Position numbers and translations under genes: made by a program. From Dakarella massiliensis (lineage in GTDB: Bacteria > Pseudomonadota > Gammaproteobacteria > Burkholderiales > Burkholderiaceae_F): a stretch of 64,000 bases of DNA. The stretch spans positions 62,001 to 126,000 of the forward strand of contig NZ_CVTY01000005.1 in NCBI RefSeq assembly GCF_001182045.1, in the 5' to 3' direction. Positions 23,512 through 32,135 of this stretch are shown one piece after another (position 1 is the stretch's first letter; each line of letters begins with the position of its first letter). The notes under the pieces were generated by a model. The model saw only the letters and a program-made list of their open reading frames with translations, was not told where the DNA came from and did no database searches.

Positions 23512-24717
23512 ATGAGCAGTCTTAAACCCGCCACCCGCTTTGTCCTTGCCTGCATCTTTATGGATGCCCTGGGCTTCGGGCTGATCATTCCTGTACTGCC
23601 CCGGCTGATCGGAGATCTGGCAGGCACCTGTGATCTGCAGACCTACTGGTACGGCGCGATCATGGTGAGCTACGGCATCATGCAGTTCCTCTCCTCGCCG
23701 ATCCTCGGGGCGCTCTCAGACCGCTTCGGGCGGAAACCCGTGCTGCTCACCGGCATCTTCGGTCTTTCCATCATGCAGTTCGTGCCGGCCTTCACGTCGT
23801 CGCTCCCGCTCGTGCTCGCGTCCCGCATCGCGGGCGGCATGCTGTCCGCGAATCTTGTCGTCGCCCAGGCCTACATTGCTGACATCACGCCGAAGCAGCA
23901 ACGCTCCGCCGCTTTCGGGAAGATCGGCGCGGTCTACGGCCTCGCCTTCGTGATCGGCCCGGCGCTCGGCGGCATCCTCGGGCAGATAGATCCGCGGATT
24001 CCTTTTGCCTTCGCGGGCGCCATCTGCTGCCTGAACTTCATCTACGGCTTCTTCGTGCTGCCGGAAAGCCTCACGACGCCGGATATGCGTCCCTGGACTT
24101 TCCGCCATTTTAATCCCTTCATCGGGATCATCGCGCTTCTGAAGGTAAAGCCCATCATTCCGATGGTGCTGATCATCGGTCTCATCTATCTCTCGCAGTC
24201 ACTCATGCAGTGCACCTGGGCGCTCTACACAGAGTTCCGGTACGGATGGACGCCGCTGAATATCGGTCTCTCGATGTTCGTACTTGGTCTCTGCATCGCG
24301 TTCACTCAAGGGTGGCTCCTCCCCGCCCTGATCCGCGTTCAGTCTGAGAAACACCTCGTGATCGCCGCGCTTTCGATCGGGTGCCTCGCGCTCGCGGGGA
24401 TCGGTTTCACCACCTGGGGCATCGTCGCCGCGATTCTCGCCTGGACGTTTTCGCTCCTTGGCATTGCCTCCCCAATTATTCAGAGCGCGGTTTCACGCCA
24501 GGTCTCTCCCACCATGCAGGGCTCCGCGATGGGTGCCATCAGTTCCCTTAACTCATTCTCCGGCGTCATCGCCCCGGTGATCTCCACACCGCTTCTTGTC
24601 TACACGGCAAAGGGAACGGATGAGCTGATTCCGCCTGGCATCCCGTACTATCTCGCGGCCTCTCTCCTTTTGCTGAGTGTCGTGATCGCACTTCTCGCCC
24701 GGCGTCAGTTCCGCTGA
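23512..24717 (+). CDS. MFS transporter, TCR/Tet-like family
   Basis: This 401-residue protein has 12 predicted membrane helices. Motif A of the major facilitator superfamily is present (GALSDRFGRKPVLL) as is the drug:H+ antiporter-1 start MDALGFGLIIPVLPRLIGDL and the motif C-like GPALGGILG. The pattern is close to chromosomal TetA-like exporters. No tet-type regulator is next to it, and I do not claim tetracycline resistance; substrate is unknown. It is divergent from sstT with a 174-bp gap and convergent with the 2-oxoacid oxidoreductase operon, with a strong shared terminator. Confidence 0.88.
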   Translation: MSSLKPATRFVLACIFMDALGFGLIIPVLPRLIGDLAGTCDLQTYWYGAIMVSYGIMQFLSSPILGALSDRFGRKPVLLTGIFGLSIMQFVPAFTSSLPLVLASRIAGGMLSANLVVAQAYIADITPKQQRSAAFGKIGAVYGLAFVIGPALGGILGQIDPRIPFAFAGAICCLNFIYGFFVLPESLTTPDMRPWTFRHFNPFIGIIALLKVKPIIPMVLIIGLIYLSQSLMQCTWALYTEFRYGWTPLNIGLSMFVLGLCIAFTQGWLLPALIRVQSEKHLVIAALSIGCLALAGIGFTTWGIVAAILAWTFSLLGIASPIIQSAVSRQVSPTMQGSAMGAISSLNSFSGVIAPVISTPLLVYTAKGTDELIPPGIPYYLAASLLLLSVVIALLARRQFR

Positions 24718-24740
24718 CCCGCGTTCGGCTTCCATCAAGC

Positions 24741-24774
24741 AAAAGAGGCAGGTTCCGTCAGGAACCTGCCTCTT
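24741..24774. terminator. Bidirectional terminator between MFS gene and 2-oxoacid oxidoreductase operon
   Basis: A perfect 14-bp stem with a GTCA loop (24743-24774) lies between convergent genes. On the minus strand it runs into TTTT, giving a good terminator for the oxidoreductase operon; on the plus strand the tract after the stem is only CGCTAT, so it is weaker for the MFS gene. Confidence 0.8.
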
Positions 24775-24802
24775 CGCTATACCGATATCAGAAGATCCGG
24801 AC

Positions 24803-26452
24803 TCAGATCTCTTCTTTCTTCATATCGATCGCGCCGCACGGACACTCATTCGCGCAGATACCGCAGCCCTTGCAGAACTCGTAATCGATCTTGTAGCCTC
24901 GGCCCGGGCCGAGCTTCTCAATCACGTTATCCGGGCAGACACCGTAGCAGTTATCGCACTCGAAGCAGTTGCCGCAGCTCATGCAGCGGCGGGCTTCGTA
25001 CAGCGCGTTCTCTTCGGTGAGCCCCTTCAGCACTTCCTCAAAGGTCGTCTGACGGCGGACCATGTCGAGCATCGGGCGGACCGTCTTCGGAGCGTCCGAG
25101 AAGTACCACGTGTTCAGATTGCCGAATTCGGCAGGCTTCCCGCGATAGGGTTCGGCGTACTTCTCGCCGCGCAGCCAGGCATTGATCGCGCGGGCGGCCT
25201 TCTTGCCGTGTCCGATCGCGACCGTCACGTTGCGGGCGCCTTCAATCGCGTCGCCGCCCGCGAAGACTCCGGCCTTGCCGGTCATCAGCGTGTCGTCGAC
25301 CTCGATGCTGCCGTCCTTCGTCTTCACGTCAGGGAGGCCCTCAATGAAGGAGAGGTCCGTCTGCTGACCGAGCGCGAGCACCACGGAATCCGCGGTGATC
25401 GTTTCAAATTCGCCGGTCGGCTTCGGGGAACCGTTCTCATCAAGCTCCATCTTCTCAATACGGATTTCGCCGCCCTCGGCGTCCGCAATGGTGGAGAGCC
25501 ACTTCATCGTGACGCCTTCCTCGATAGCTTCCTCAATTTCGAAGCTGTGAGCCGGAGCCTTCTGGCGGGTACGGCGGTAGACCATCAGAGGCTCCGCGCC
25601 GAGACGCTTCACGGTACGGGCCACGTCGACCGCGGTGTTGCCGCCGCCGTAGACCACAACGCGGCGCCCAAGCATCGGCTTCTCTTCACCTTCCATCGAG
25701 CGGAGAACGGAGACCGCATCCAGGATGTGAGCCGAGTCACCGGCCGGGATATAGGCTCGGCGGGCAAGCTTCGCACCGACACCGAGGAACACGGCGTCAT
25801 AGCCGCCGGCCTTCATTTCGGCCTCGAGATCCTGCACTTCGTGCGACAGCTCAAGCTTCACGCCAAGCTTCACGATGCGGTCGATTTCCTTATCAAGAAT
25901 GTCGCGCGGCAGACGATACTTCGGAATGCCGTAACGCATCATGCCGCCGGCCTCAGGAGCCGAATCCACCACCGTCACCTGGTGCCCGAGGCGAGTCAGA
26001 TGGTAGGCGGCGGAGAGTCCGGCAGGACCCGCGCCGACCACGAGCACCTTCTTTCCGCTCGGCTGAGCCGGCACAGGCGACGCCCAGCCCTTCTCGAGAG
26101 CCTCGTCACCGAGGAAGCGTTCAACCGAGTTGATGCCGACCGATTCATCGAGCTGACCGCGGTTGCAGGCGGTTTCGCACGTGTGATAGCAGACACGGCC
26201 CATCACGGCGGGGAAGGGATTATCTTCCATGATCTTCCGCCACGCGGCCTCGTAGCCGCCATCCTCCGCGAGGAACAGCCAGTCGCGGCAGCGTTCCCCG
26301 GCGGGACACGTCGCGCTGCAGGGCGGTTCGTGAAAGTTATAGGCCGGCTTCAGCGTACGCCACGCGCCCGTATGGTTCTCGAGCGATGTGAGCGGCTTCA
26401 GCGTAATCGCAAACGGCGTTTCATCATTGATTTTTTCAGACACTTTCTGCAT
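24803..26452 (-). CDS. GltD-like NAD(P)/FAD oxidoreductase fused to ferredoxin domain, electron-transfer subunit of a 2-oxoacid oxidoreductase
   Basis: The 549-residue protein has four parts. Residues 40-100 form a Cys-rich iron-sulfur region (C45, C49, C55, C88, C92, C96). An FAD-binding GAGPAGLSAAYHL lies at 140-152, and a second nucleotide site GGGNTAVDVA at 269-278 is where NAD(P)H would bind. The C-terminal part (490-549) has CMSCGNCFECDNCYGVCP and CKGCGICANECP, fit for two [4Fe-4S] clusters. The first three parts resemble the glutamate synthase small subunit; the last resembles the delta subunit of pyruvate:ferredoxin oxidoreductase. It overlaps the beta-subunit gene by 17 bp, so it very likely passes electrons from that enzyme to NAD(P). 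It is not a plain gltD: no large subunit is near. Confidence 0.85.
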   Translation of the reverse strand: MQKVSEKINDETPFAITLKPLTSLENHTGAWRTLKPAYNFHEPPCSATCPAGERCRDWLFLAEDGGYEAAWRKIMEDNPFPAVMGRVCYHTCETACNRGQLDESVGINSVERFLGDEALEKGWASPVPAQPSGKKVLVVGAGPAGLSAAYHLTRLGHQVTVVDSAPEAGGMMRYGIPKYRLPRDILDKEIDRIVKLGVKLELSHEVQDLEAEMKAGGYDAVFLGVGAKLARRAYIPAGDSAHILDAVSVLRSMEGEEKPMLGRRVVVYGGGNTAVDVARTVKRLGAEPLMVYRRTRQKAPAHSFEIEEAIEEGVTMKWLSTIADAEGGEIRIEKMELDENGSPKPTGEFETITADSVVLALGQQTDLSFIEGLPDVKTKDGSIEVDDTLMTGKAGVFAGGDAIEGARNVTVAIGHGKKAARAINAWLRGEKYAEPYRGKPAEFGNLNTWYFSDAPKTVRPMLDMVRRQTTFEEVLKGLTEENALYEARRCMSCGNCFECDNCYGVCPDNVIEKLGPGRGYKIDYEFCKGCGICANECPCGAIDMKKEEI

Positions 26453-27506
26453 CCCCCTTCGGGCTCACCAGGCTGCGGAACAGTCCCTCAGGATGCTCCT
26501 CGGCCTCTTCGGTCAGACCAAACTTTTCGATATTGCGGTTCGCCATGCGCTGCAGACGGGCCACCGTTTCGGGATCTCCCTTCTTGCCAAGCAGATGGGC
26601 GAAGCGCTTCTGCAGCTTCAGATACGCCTCAACCGGCGTGGGACGGCGAATCTTATAGGATCCCGTGATTTCTCCGTTCTCAGCCTCGAACACCGGGAAG
26701 ATGCCAGTTTCAGCGGCGAGACGCGCCACTTCAACGGTCTTATCGGAAGCGAAGCCCCAGCCGAGCGGGCACGGAACGAGAATCTGGATATAGCGGGCGC
26801 CGTGCATCGACATCGCCTTGCGCACCTTGCGCTCAAGGTCATGCAGGTCCGCCACCGTGGCCGTCGCGACATACGGAATACCGTGCGCCATGGCGATCAG
26901 CGGCACGCTCTTGCCCTGACCGAAATTGTTGCCTTCGTAGCCGGGCTGCGGCATCGTCGTTGCGGTGCGAGCGGTCGGAGGCGTGGCGGAGCTGCGCTGC
27001 ACGCCCGTATTCATGTACGCCTCGTTGTCGTAGCAGATGTAGAGCACATCGTCATTGCGGTCGAACATGCCGGAGAGGCAGCCCATGCCGATATCGGTTG
27101 TGCCGCCGTCGCCGCCCTGGGCGATCACACGGACCGGAGGCTTACCGTCCTTCTTCGCGCGGACCCGATAGGCCGCAGCCATGCCGGTCGCAACAGCCGC
27201 CGCGTTGCCGAAGAGCGAATGCAGCCACGGCATTCTCCATGCGCTTTCCGGATACGGTGTTGAAAAGACTTCCAGACACCCGGTGGCGTTCGTCACGGCG
27301 ATCCGGCCATCGGTTTCTTCCATCGCCGTGTCGAGCGCGTAGCGGGCGCCGAGCGCCTCGCCGCAGCCCTGACAGGCGCGGTGTCCCGATTCCAGCGAAT
27401 TGAAGCGCTTGGTCGAGCTCTGCAGTGTCTTCAGCTTCTCATCCAGAAGCCGATTACCAACCGTAAAGGTGCCGGTCTGATAAAAATGGATTCTTGACTC
27501 TTCCAT
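26436..27506 (-). CDS. 2-oxoacid:acceptor oxidoreductase, beta subunit (thiamine-pyrophosphate binding)
   Basis: This subunit binds thiamine diphosphate and, with the alpha subunit, decarboxylates a 2-oxoacid to an acyl-CoA. The 356-residue product has the HRACQGCGEALGARYAL cysteine motif that ligates an iron-sulfur cluster, the ThDP/Mg motif GGDGGTTDIGMG to NDDVLYICYDNEAYMNTG, and LVPCPLGWGF, as in PorB. Substrate cannot be read from sequence: pyruvate is the commonest for this architecture, phenylglyoxylate-type enzymes have similar subunits. It lies 16 bp after the alpha gene. Confidence 0.9.
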   Translation of the reverse strand: MEESRIHFYQTGTFTVGNRLLDEKLKTLQSSTKRFNSLESGHRACQGCGEALGARYALDTAMEETDGRIAVTNATGCLEVFSTPYPESAWRMPWLHSLFGNAAAVATGMAAAYRVRAKKDGKPPVRVIAQGGDGGTTDIGMGCLSGMFDRNDDVLYICYDNEAYMNTGVQRSSATPPTARTATTMPQPGYEGNNFGQGKSVPLIAMAHGIPYVATATVADLHDLERKVRKAMSMHGARYIQILVPCPLGWGFASDKTVEVARLAAETGIFPVFEAENGEITGSYKIRRPTPVEAYLKLQKRFAHLLGKKGDPETVARLQRMANRNIEKFGLTEEAEEHPEGLFRSLVSPKGDAESV

Positions 27507-27522
27507 ACTGGCCTCCTAAAGC

Positions 27523-28785
27523 CTACTTGGACGCAGCCTGGGCTGCGCTCCTGCGACCAACATCCTTCAGCATCTCTTCTGCTGCAGGACCGGAACGGCG
27601 GGTCTTCGCCTCACGCGCGAGCTGGTTTTCAACGAGCTCACGGTCGAGATCCATGAAGAAGATGTCCGGCAGCTTCCCGGCTGCCGCGTCCTTCAGCGTC
27701 GCCTTGATGCTGTGACGCGTAATCGCGCGGCCGCCCAGGCCGGCAATCACCGTATTCACGGCGGTGCCTGTGCCGCGGAGCGCGGATTCCACTTCCATGC
27801 CGAGAACACCGCGGCTGCCCGGGGTCACCGTGCGGTCAATCACGACCACGCGGGACGCACCCTTCAGCGCTTCCCTCACAGCGTCATACGGGAACGGACG
27901 GAAGCTCTTCAGGCTGACAACGCCCACGTTGAGGCCTTCATCCCGGAGCTCATCCACGGAATCCTTGATCGTGCCGATGCAGGAACCCATGCCAATCACG
28001 CGGATATCCGTGTCTTCGGTACGGTACGTGGAGAGGAGACCGCCGGAGCGGCGGCCGAAAATCTTCGCAAACTCTTCCTGCACGCGGGGCAGGACTTCAA
28101 GCGCCGTATTGAAACGATGCTGCGCGAGGTAACGGACTTCGGTAAACGCTTCCGGTCCCACCATGGCGCCGATCGACACCGGATCCTCAGGATCGAGCAC
28201 CTGACGCGGCTCATAGGGCGGGAGGAACTGATCCACCTGCTCCTGGGACGGAATATCCATGCGTTCGAGCGCATGCGTCAGAACGAAACCGTCCATGCAG
28301 ACCATCACGGGGAGCGACAGCTCTTCGGCGATACGGAAAGCCTGAATATGAAGATCGACCGCTTCCTGATTGTCTTCAGCGAACAGCTGCAGCCAGCCGC
28401 TGTCGCGCTGAGAGAGAGAGTCCGACTGATCATTCCAGATGTTGATCGGGGCGCCGATCGCGCGGTTCGCGACCGTCATCACGATCGGGAGACCGAGGCC
28501 CGAGGCGTTATAAATCGCCTCAGCCATGAAGAGCAGGCCCTGGGAAGCCGTCGCCGTGTAGGCGCGGGCCCCCGCGGCGCTCGCGCCGATCGCGACGCTC
28601 ATCGCGCCGAATTCACTCTCCACATTGAGATACTCGCAGTCCTCAATCTTTCCCGCGCGCACCAGGCAGCCGAGCGCCTCAACGATATGGGTCTGGGGGG
28701 AAATCGGATAAGCGCAGACGATATTGGGGCGGCACAGGGCCACAGCCTGCGCGACGCCCTGTGAACCTTCCAGCTGCTTCAGCAT
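27523..28785 (-). CDS. 2-oxoacid:acceptor oxidoreductase, alpha subunit
   Basis: The alpha subunit supplies the pyrimidine-binding and transketolase C-terminal domains. The 420-residue product has YPISPQTHIVEALG near the N-terminus (PorA type), the NVESEFGAMSVAIGASAAGA region, and NIWNDQSDSLSQRDSGW, which corresponds to the substrate-pocket loop of pyruvate-type enzymes. A transketolase C-like domain starts near RVIGMGSCIGTIKDSVDEL. It overlaps the gamma gene by one base (TAATG). Pyruvate is the likely substrate, not proven. Confidence 0.9.
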   Translation of the reverse strand: MLKQLEGSQGVAQAVALCRPNIVCAYPISPQTHIVEALGCLVRAGKIEDCEYLNVESEFGAMSVAIGASAAGARAYTATASQGLLFMAEAIYNASGLGLPIVMTVANRAIGAPINIWNDQSDSLSQRDSGWLQLFAEDNQEAVDLHIQAFRIAEELSLPVMVCMDGFVLTHALERMDIPSQEQVDQFLPPYEPRQVLDPEDPVSIGAMVGPEAFTEVRYLAQHRFNTALEVLPRVQEEFAKIFGRRSGGLLSTYRTEDTDIRVIGMGSCIGTIKDSVDELRDEGLNVGVVSLKSFRPFPYDAVREALKGASRVVVIDRTVTPGSRGVLGMEVESALRGTGTAVNTVIAGLGGRAITRHSIKATLKDAAAGKLPDIFFMDLDRELVENQLAREAKTRRSGPAAEEMLKDVGRRSAAQAASK

Positions 28786-29354
28786 TATTCTTCTCCTCCA
28801 TTCTTGATAAAGTCCCAGGCCCCGCGCGCGACATCCGCGTTCGCCTGAGCGACCTTACCGGAGTATTTCTGACCGTAGGCCGAGTTGATGCTTTCCAGCT
28901 TCAGCATGCCCGTCATCGCGGCGAAGCCCGCCAGCATGGCGGCGCCCGGCAGCGGGCGACCGATGAACTTCAGCGCGAGGTCCGTCGCGGGCACCGTCTT
29001 CACGTGCCCCGCGGGGAGCCGCTTCACGAGCTCGCCAAGCCCGATCTCTTCCGGAGACGAGGCGCTGTTCACGAGAACATAGCCTTCGGGATTCAGACCG
29101 CTGAACACATCCACAGAGTCAATCAGCGTTCTGTCCTGCACCAGCACGACATCCGGTTCTTCAATCGGCTCATGAAGCCGAATCTCATGATCACTGAACC
29201 GGGCAAAAGCGGTCACCGGCGCGCCCGTGCGCTCGGAACCGAAACTCGGGAAGGCCTGGGCGAAGTGTCCTTCCATGAACGCTGCCAGCGACAGCATTTC
29301 CGCGGCAGTAACGACACCCTGCCCTCCGCGGCCGTGCAAACGAATCTGAAACAT
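28785..29354 (-). CDS. 2-oxoacid:acceptor oxidoreductase, gamma subunit
   Basis: The gamma subunit (PorG family) completes the heterotetrameric core. The 189-residue product starts MFQIRLHGRGGQGVVTAAEML and contains AFPSFGSERTGAPVTAFARF, both diagnostic. It is the first gene of the four-gene operon (gamma, alpha, beta, GltD/ferredoxin fusion). A GGAGG site lies ten bases before the ATG. The delta ferredoxin subunit that is normally separate is instead the C-terminus of the last gene. Confidence 0.92.
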   Translation of the reverse strand: MFQIRLHGRGGQGVVTAAEMLSLAAFMEGHFAQAFPSFGSERTGAPVTAFARFSDHEIRLHEPIEEPDVVLVQDRTLIDSVDVFSGLNPEGYVLVNSASSPEEIGLGELVKRLPAGHVKTVPATDLALKFIGRPLPGAAMLAGFAAMTGMLKLESINSAYGQKYSGKVAQANADVARGAWDFIKNGGEE

Positions 29355-29653
29355 AAATGTGCGACCTCCGCTGTATGACGGATTTACGGCATATATTGGT
29401 ATACCATTTCATTATCGCCTGTAATGCTAAAGAAAAAGACCTTTGATTGCCATACTTCGATAGAACAATTTCTACTTGAGAATCAATATCATTTAGACCT
29501 CATAGAGACTACATGGTCAGGCTCCCGCTTCTTCGTTACGTTCTCTTCTATTTCCTGCCGAAATCACCTTAATAGCATGAAGGGAAACTGATAATTTGTT
29601 AAAATTCATCCCTATCGCTATTGAAATTCGGTCTATTTTCTGGGGGTGTCTGA
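29355..29653. other. Divergent intergenic region with no confident regulatory call
   Basis: This 299-bp AT-rich gap separates the oxidoreductase operon from the DUF1801 gene. On the minus strand ATTACA-16 bp-TATACC is a weak promoter candidate for the operon, and an 8-bp palindrome GGTATACC sits in it. No clear FNR-type box (TTGAT-N4-ATCAA) was found although anaerobic control would be expected. No small gene was recognised. Confidence 0.35.
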
Positions 29654-30145
29654 ATGGTTCCAACAGCAACGACGGTAGGCGGTTTTCTGCAAACCCTGCC
29701 TCCCGATCGGCGCGTCGCTATGGCCCGCGTTTGCAGTCTTATCCGCCGCAACGCGCGCGGCGTGCATGAGAGCATGCGCTATGGTCTGGCGTTCTATGAA
29801 TATGAGATGAATCCGCTGTTTGCTCTGGAGCCTGGCGAGACCAGCATGACGCTGTATATCGCTGAACCGAAGGTGCTCGAGAACTACGAGGGCAAGATCC
29901 CCGGTGTCAACACCGACACCTGCTCGATCTTCTTCGACAACCTCAACCGGCTGCCGCTTGATGTCGTCGAGAAGGTGATCCGTGAGTCTGTCGTTTCGCG
30001 CCAGGAGCGCCTCCGCGAGAACCAGCCGGTCCCCGGCCAGGATGAGCTTCTGAAGATCTGGCAGATCAAGGCTGAGGCCGCCGCGGTGCCTCCCCCGATC
30101 ATTCATATCCCGGTCGCCCCTGCCGAAACCGAGCAGAAAGAGTAA
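29654..30145 (+). CDS. DUF1801-family protein
   Basis: The 163-residue protein resembles the DUF1801/YdhG-like fold: TVGGFLQTLPPDRRVAMARVCSLIRR, then ESMRYGLAFYEYEMNPLF, then the FFDNLNRLPLDVVEKVIRESV segment. The biochemical role of this family is unsettled. The C-terminal tail is Pro/Ala/Glu-rich. It stands alone between the oxidoreductase operon and the cytochrome bd genes and has its own terminator. Confidence 0.7.
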   Translation: MVPTATTVGGFLQTLPPDRRVAMARVCSLIRRNARGVHESMRYGLAFYEYEMNPLFALEPGETSMTLYIAEPKVLENYEGKIPGVNTDTCSIFFDNLNRLPLDVVEKVIRESVVSRQERLRENQPVPGQDELLKIWQIKAEAAAVPPPIIHIPVAPAETEQKE

Positions 30146-30177
30146 AAAGAGTACACAGAAAACGGGTTTTCCCGTAT

Positions 30178-30212
30178 AAAATCCCCTGAGGAATCCTCAG
30201 GGGATTTTTTTG
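30178..30212 (+). terminator. Intrinsic terminator after the DUF1801 gene
   Basis: A 13-bp stem AAATCCCCTGAGG / CCTCAGGGGATTT with loop AAT and a run of T, 33 bp after the stop. A smaller stem (ACGGG-TTTT-CCCGT) lies just before it. Confidence 0.93.
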
Positions 30213-30284
30213 CCTGATTCGCCTTCTTTGAGCGAAGATAGTTACTTTTAAGTGCTATTTAAGGTGAAACAACTACTTTCATAA

Positions 30285-30313
30285 TTTACTAAGTTTCAAC
30301 CTTAGGCTATTAT
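30285..30313 (+). promoter_or_regulatory. Promoter of the cyd operon
   Basis: TTTACT (30285-30290, 4/6) and TATTAT (30308-30313, 5/6) are separated by 17 bp, about 33 bp before the cydP start. An imperfect inverted repeat (AAGGTGAAAC at 30261-30270 and GTTTCAACCTT at 30293-30303, one extra A) brackets the -35 and could be a regulator site. Confidence 0.55.
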
Positions 30314-30345
30314 TTTCTCTAGTTCGCCCTTCACAAAAAATACCC

Positions 30346-30573
30346 ATGAAAAAAGGCACACGGAAAGACCAGGAAAAGCATCTGACCCTTCACCTCTGGC
30401 TCGTGATAGGGGTAAAGGTTCTCTGTATTTTTCTTCTTTGGCTGGTTTTCTTCTCACCCAGTCACAGACCTGATACGTCCGCGACTGCCGTGGGGAACGC
30501 CATCCTGGACCGGCCGATTTCGGATTCTCAGATCTCGGCTCCTGAGTCCAGCCTTCACAGAGACATACCATGA
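30346..30573 (+). CDS. cydP: CydP-type small cytochrome bd-associated protein
   Basis: The 75-residue protein has one membrane segment (HLWLVIGVKVLCIFLLWLVFFSPS, about residues 16-39), a basic N-terminus and a short polar C-terminus. Its stop overlaps the cydA start (ATGA), so the two are translationally coupled. Genes of this size, topology and position occur before cydA in Neisseria and Burkholderiales and are annotated as a putative small cytochrome oxidase subunit CydP. The name rests on context and the transmembrane pattern. Confidence 0.75.
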   Translation: MKKGTRKDQEKHLTLHLWLVIGVKVLCIFLLWLVFFSPSHRPDTSATAVGNAILDRPISDSQISAPESSLHRDIP

Positions 30574-32123
30574 TTACACCTGAACTTGTAGACCTGTCGC
30601 GATTGCAATTCGCTGTCACGGCTCTTTACCACTACCTCTTCGTCCCGCTCACTCTCGGACTTTCCATGATCCTCGTGGCCATGGAAGGCTGCTATGTGGT
30701 CACGGGGAAAGAAATCTATAAAGACATGACCCGATTCTGGGGCAAGCTCTTCGCGATTAACTTCGCCATGGGCATTGCTACCGGTATCACCATGGAATTC
30801 CAGTTCGGCACGAACTGGGCCTACTACTCGCACTACGTGGGCGATATTTTCGGCGCTCCGCTCGCGATTGAGGCTCTGGTGGCGTTCTTCATGGAATCCA
30901 CTTTCGCCGGCCTCTTCTTCTTCGGCTGGAAGCGGCTGAGCCGCCTGGGGCACTGGGTCTGCACGTTCCTCATGGCTCTCGGTACCAATATTTCCGCCAT
31001 GTGGATTCTGATCGCCAACGGCTGGATGCAGTTCCCGAAGGGCTCCGTCTTCAACGTTGAAACGATGCGTATGGAGATGGACAGCTTCTGGACCATCATC
31101 TCGAGCGAATGGGCTCAGGCCACGTTTACCCACACGGTGAGCGCCGGCTACATGACGGGCGCTGTCTTCGTGATGGCTATTTCCGCCTGGTACCTGCTCC
31201 GCAAGAGAGACGTTGAATTCGCCAAGAAGTCCATCATGATCGCCTGCGCGTTCGGTCTCGTGACCTCGCTCTTCACGATCCATCAGGGCGACGAATCCGC
31301 CTACCTCGCGACCCGCGACCAGCCTGAGAAGCTCGCCGCCATGGAAGCGATCTGGAACACGGAATCCACCCCGGCTCCGATTACGGTTTTCGCCATTCCG
31401 GACTCTGAGGCCCGCACGAATCACGCTGAAGTGAGGATCCCGTGGATTCTCGGCCTGATCGGTACGCGTTCTCTCTCCACTCCGGTTCCCGGCATCAATC
31501 AGCTGGTTGAACGCAACGTTGACCGCATCACCCGCGGCAAGGAAGCCGTCGTGGCTCTCGAAGCCCTCCGCGCCTCCCCGAAGGATCCTGCGCTCCTCGC
31601 GAAGTTCAAGGAAGTCCAGCCGTACCTCGGCTATGGCCTCCTGCTGCGCAAGTACACGAATGATGTTGCCAATGCCACGCCTGAAGTGATTCAGGAAGCT
31701 GCGGCTCACACCATTCCGTCTGTCGGTCTGATCTTCTGGAGCTTCCGCGGCATGGTGGTCAGCGGTCTGCTGATGATCGTGCTCTTCCTGGCGGGTCTCA
31801 TTTACTCGGTCAAGGGTTCTGTGGACAAGAAGTCCTGCTATCTGACGGCTGCTGTGATCGGTATGCCGCTGCCCTGGATCGCGAATGAACTCGGCTGGGT
31901 GGTGACCGAAGTCGGCCGCCAGCCCTGGTCCATCTACGGCATGCTTCCTGTCGATCTCTCGGTTTCGTCGCTTACCGCCGGATCCGTGTTCGGCTCCCTC
32001 GCCGGTTTCATCGTGCTGTACTCCTGCCTGATCGTGGTGGAAGTCTGGCTGATGAAGAAGTTCGCAGGTCTCGGGCCCTCTTCGCTCGGCACCGGTCGCT
32101 ACTTCTTTGAAAACCACAGATAA
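30570..32123 (+). CDS. cydA: Cytochrome bd ubiquinol oxidase subunit I
   Basis: CydA binds hemes b558, b595 and d and oxidises quinol in the inner membrane, giving high-affinity respiration at low oxygen. The 517-residue product has the N-terminal LSRLQFAVTALYHYLFVPLT with the heme-ligand histidine (H21), the TFTHTVSAGYMTGAVFVM helix with the second heme ligand, and the GRQPW motif. The periplasmic Q loop is of the long type, as in E. coli (522 residues). It is followed by cydB after 12 bp. Confidence 0.97.
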   Translation: MITPELVDLSRLQFAVTALYHYLFVPLTLGLSMILVAMEGCYVVTGKEIYKDMTRFWGKLFAINFAMGIATGITMEFQFGTNWAYYSHYVGDIFGAPLAIEALVAFFMESTFAGLFFFGWKRLSRLGHWVCTFLMALGTNISAMWILIANGWMQFPKGSVFNVETMRMEMDSFWTIISSEWAQATFTHTVSAGYMTGAVFVMAISAWYLLRKRDVEFAKKSIMIACAFGLVTSLFTIHQGDESAYLATRDQPEKLAAMEAIWNTESTPAPITVFAIPDSEARTNHAEVRIPWILGLIGTRSLSTPVPGINQLVERNVDRITRGKEAVVALEALRASPKDPALLAKFKEVQPYLGYGLLLRKYTNDVANATPEVIQEAAAHTIPSVGLIFWSFRGMVVSGLLMIVLFLAGLIYSVKGSVDKKSCYLTAAVIGMPLPWIANELGWVVTEVGRQPWSIYGMLPVDLSVSSLTAGSVFGSLAGFIVLYSCLIVVEVWLMKKFAGLGPSSLGTGRYFFENHR

Positions 32124-32135
32124 CCGGAGAATGCC

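Noticed and set aside
23512-24717. Calling the MFS gene a tetracycline resistance gene
   Set aside because: The fold is Tet-like but many chromosomal homologues do not export tetracycline, and there is no tetR beside it.
24803-26452. Calling the GltD-like gene the glutamate synthase small subunit
   Set aside because: There is no gltB nearby, it has an extra C-terminal two-cluster ferredoxin, and it overlaps a 2-oxoacid oxidoreductase gene.
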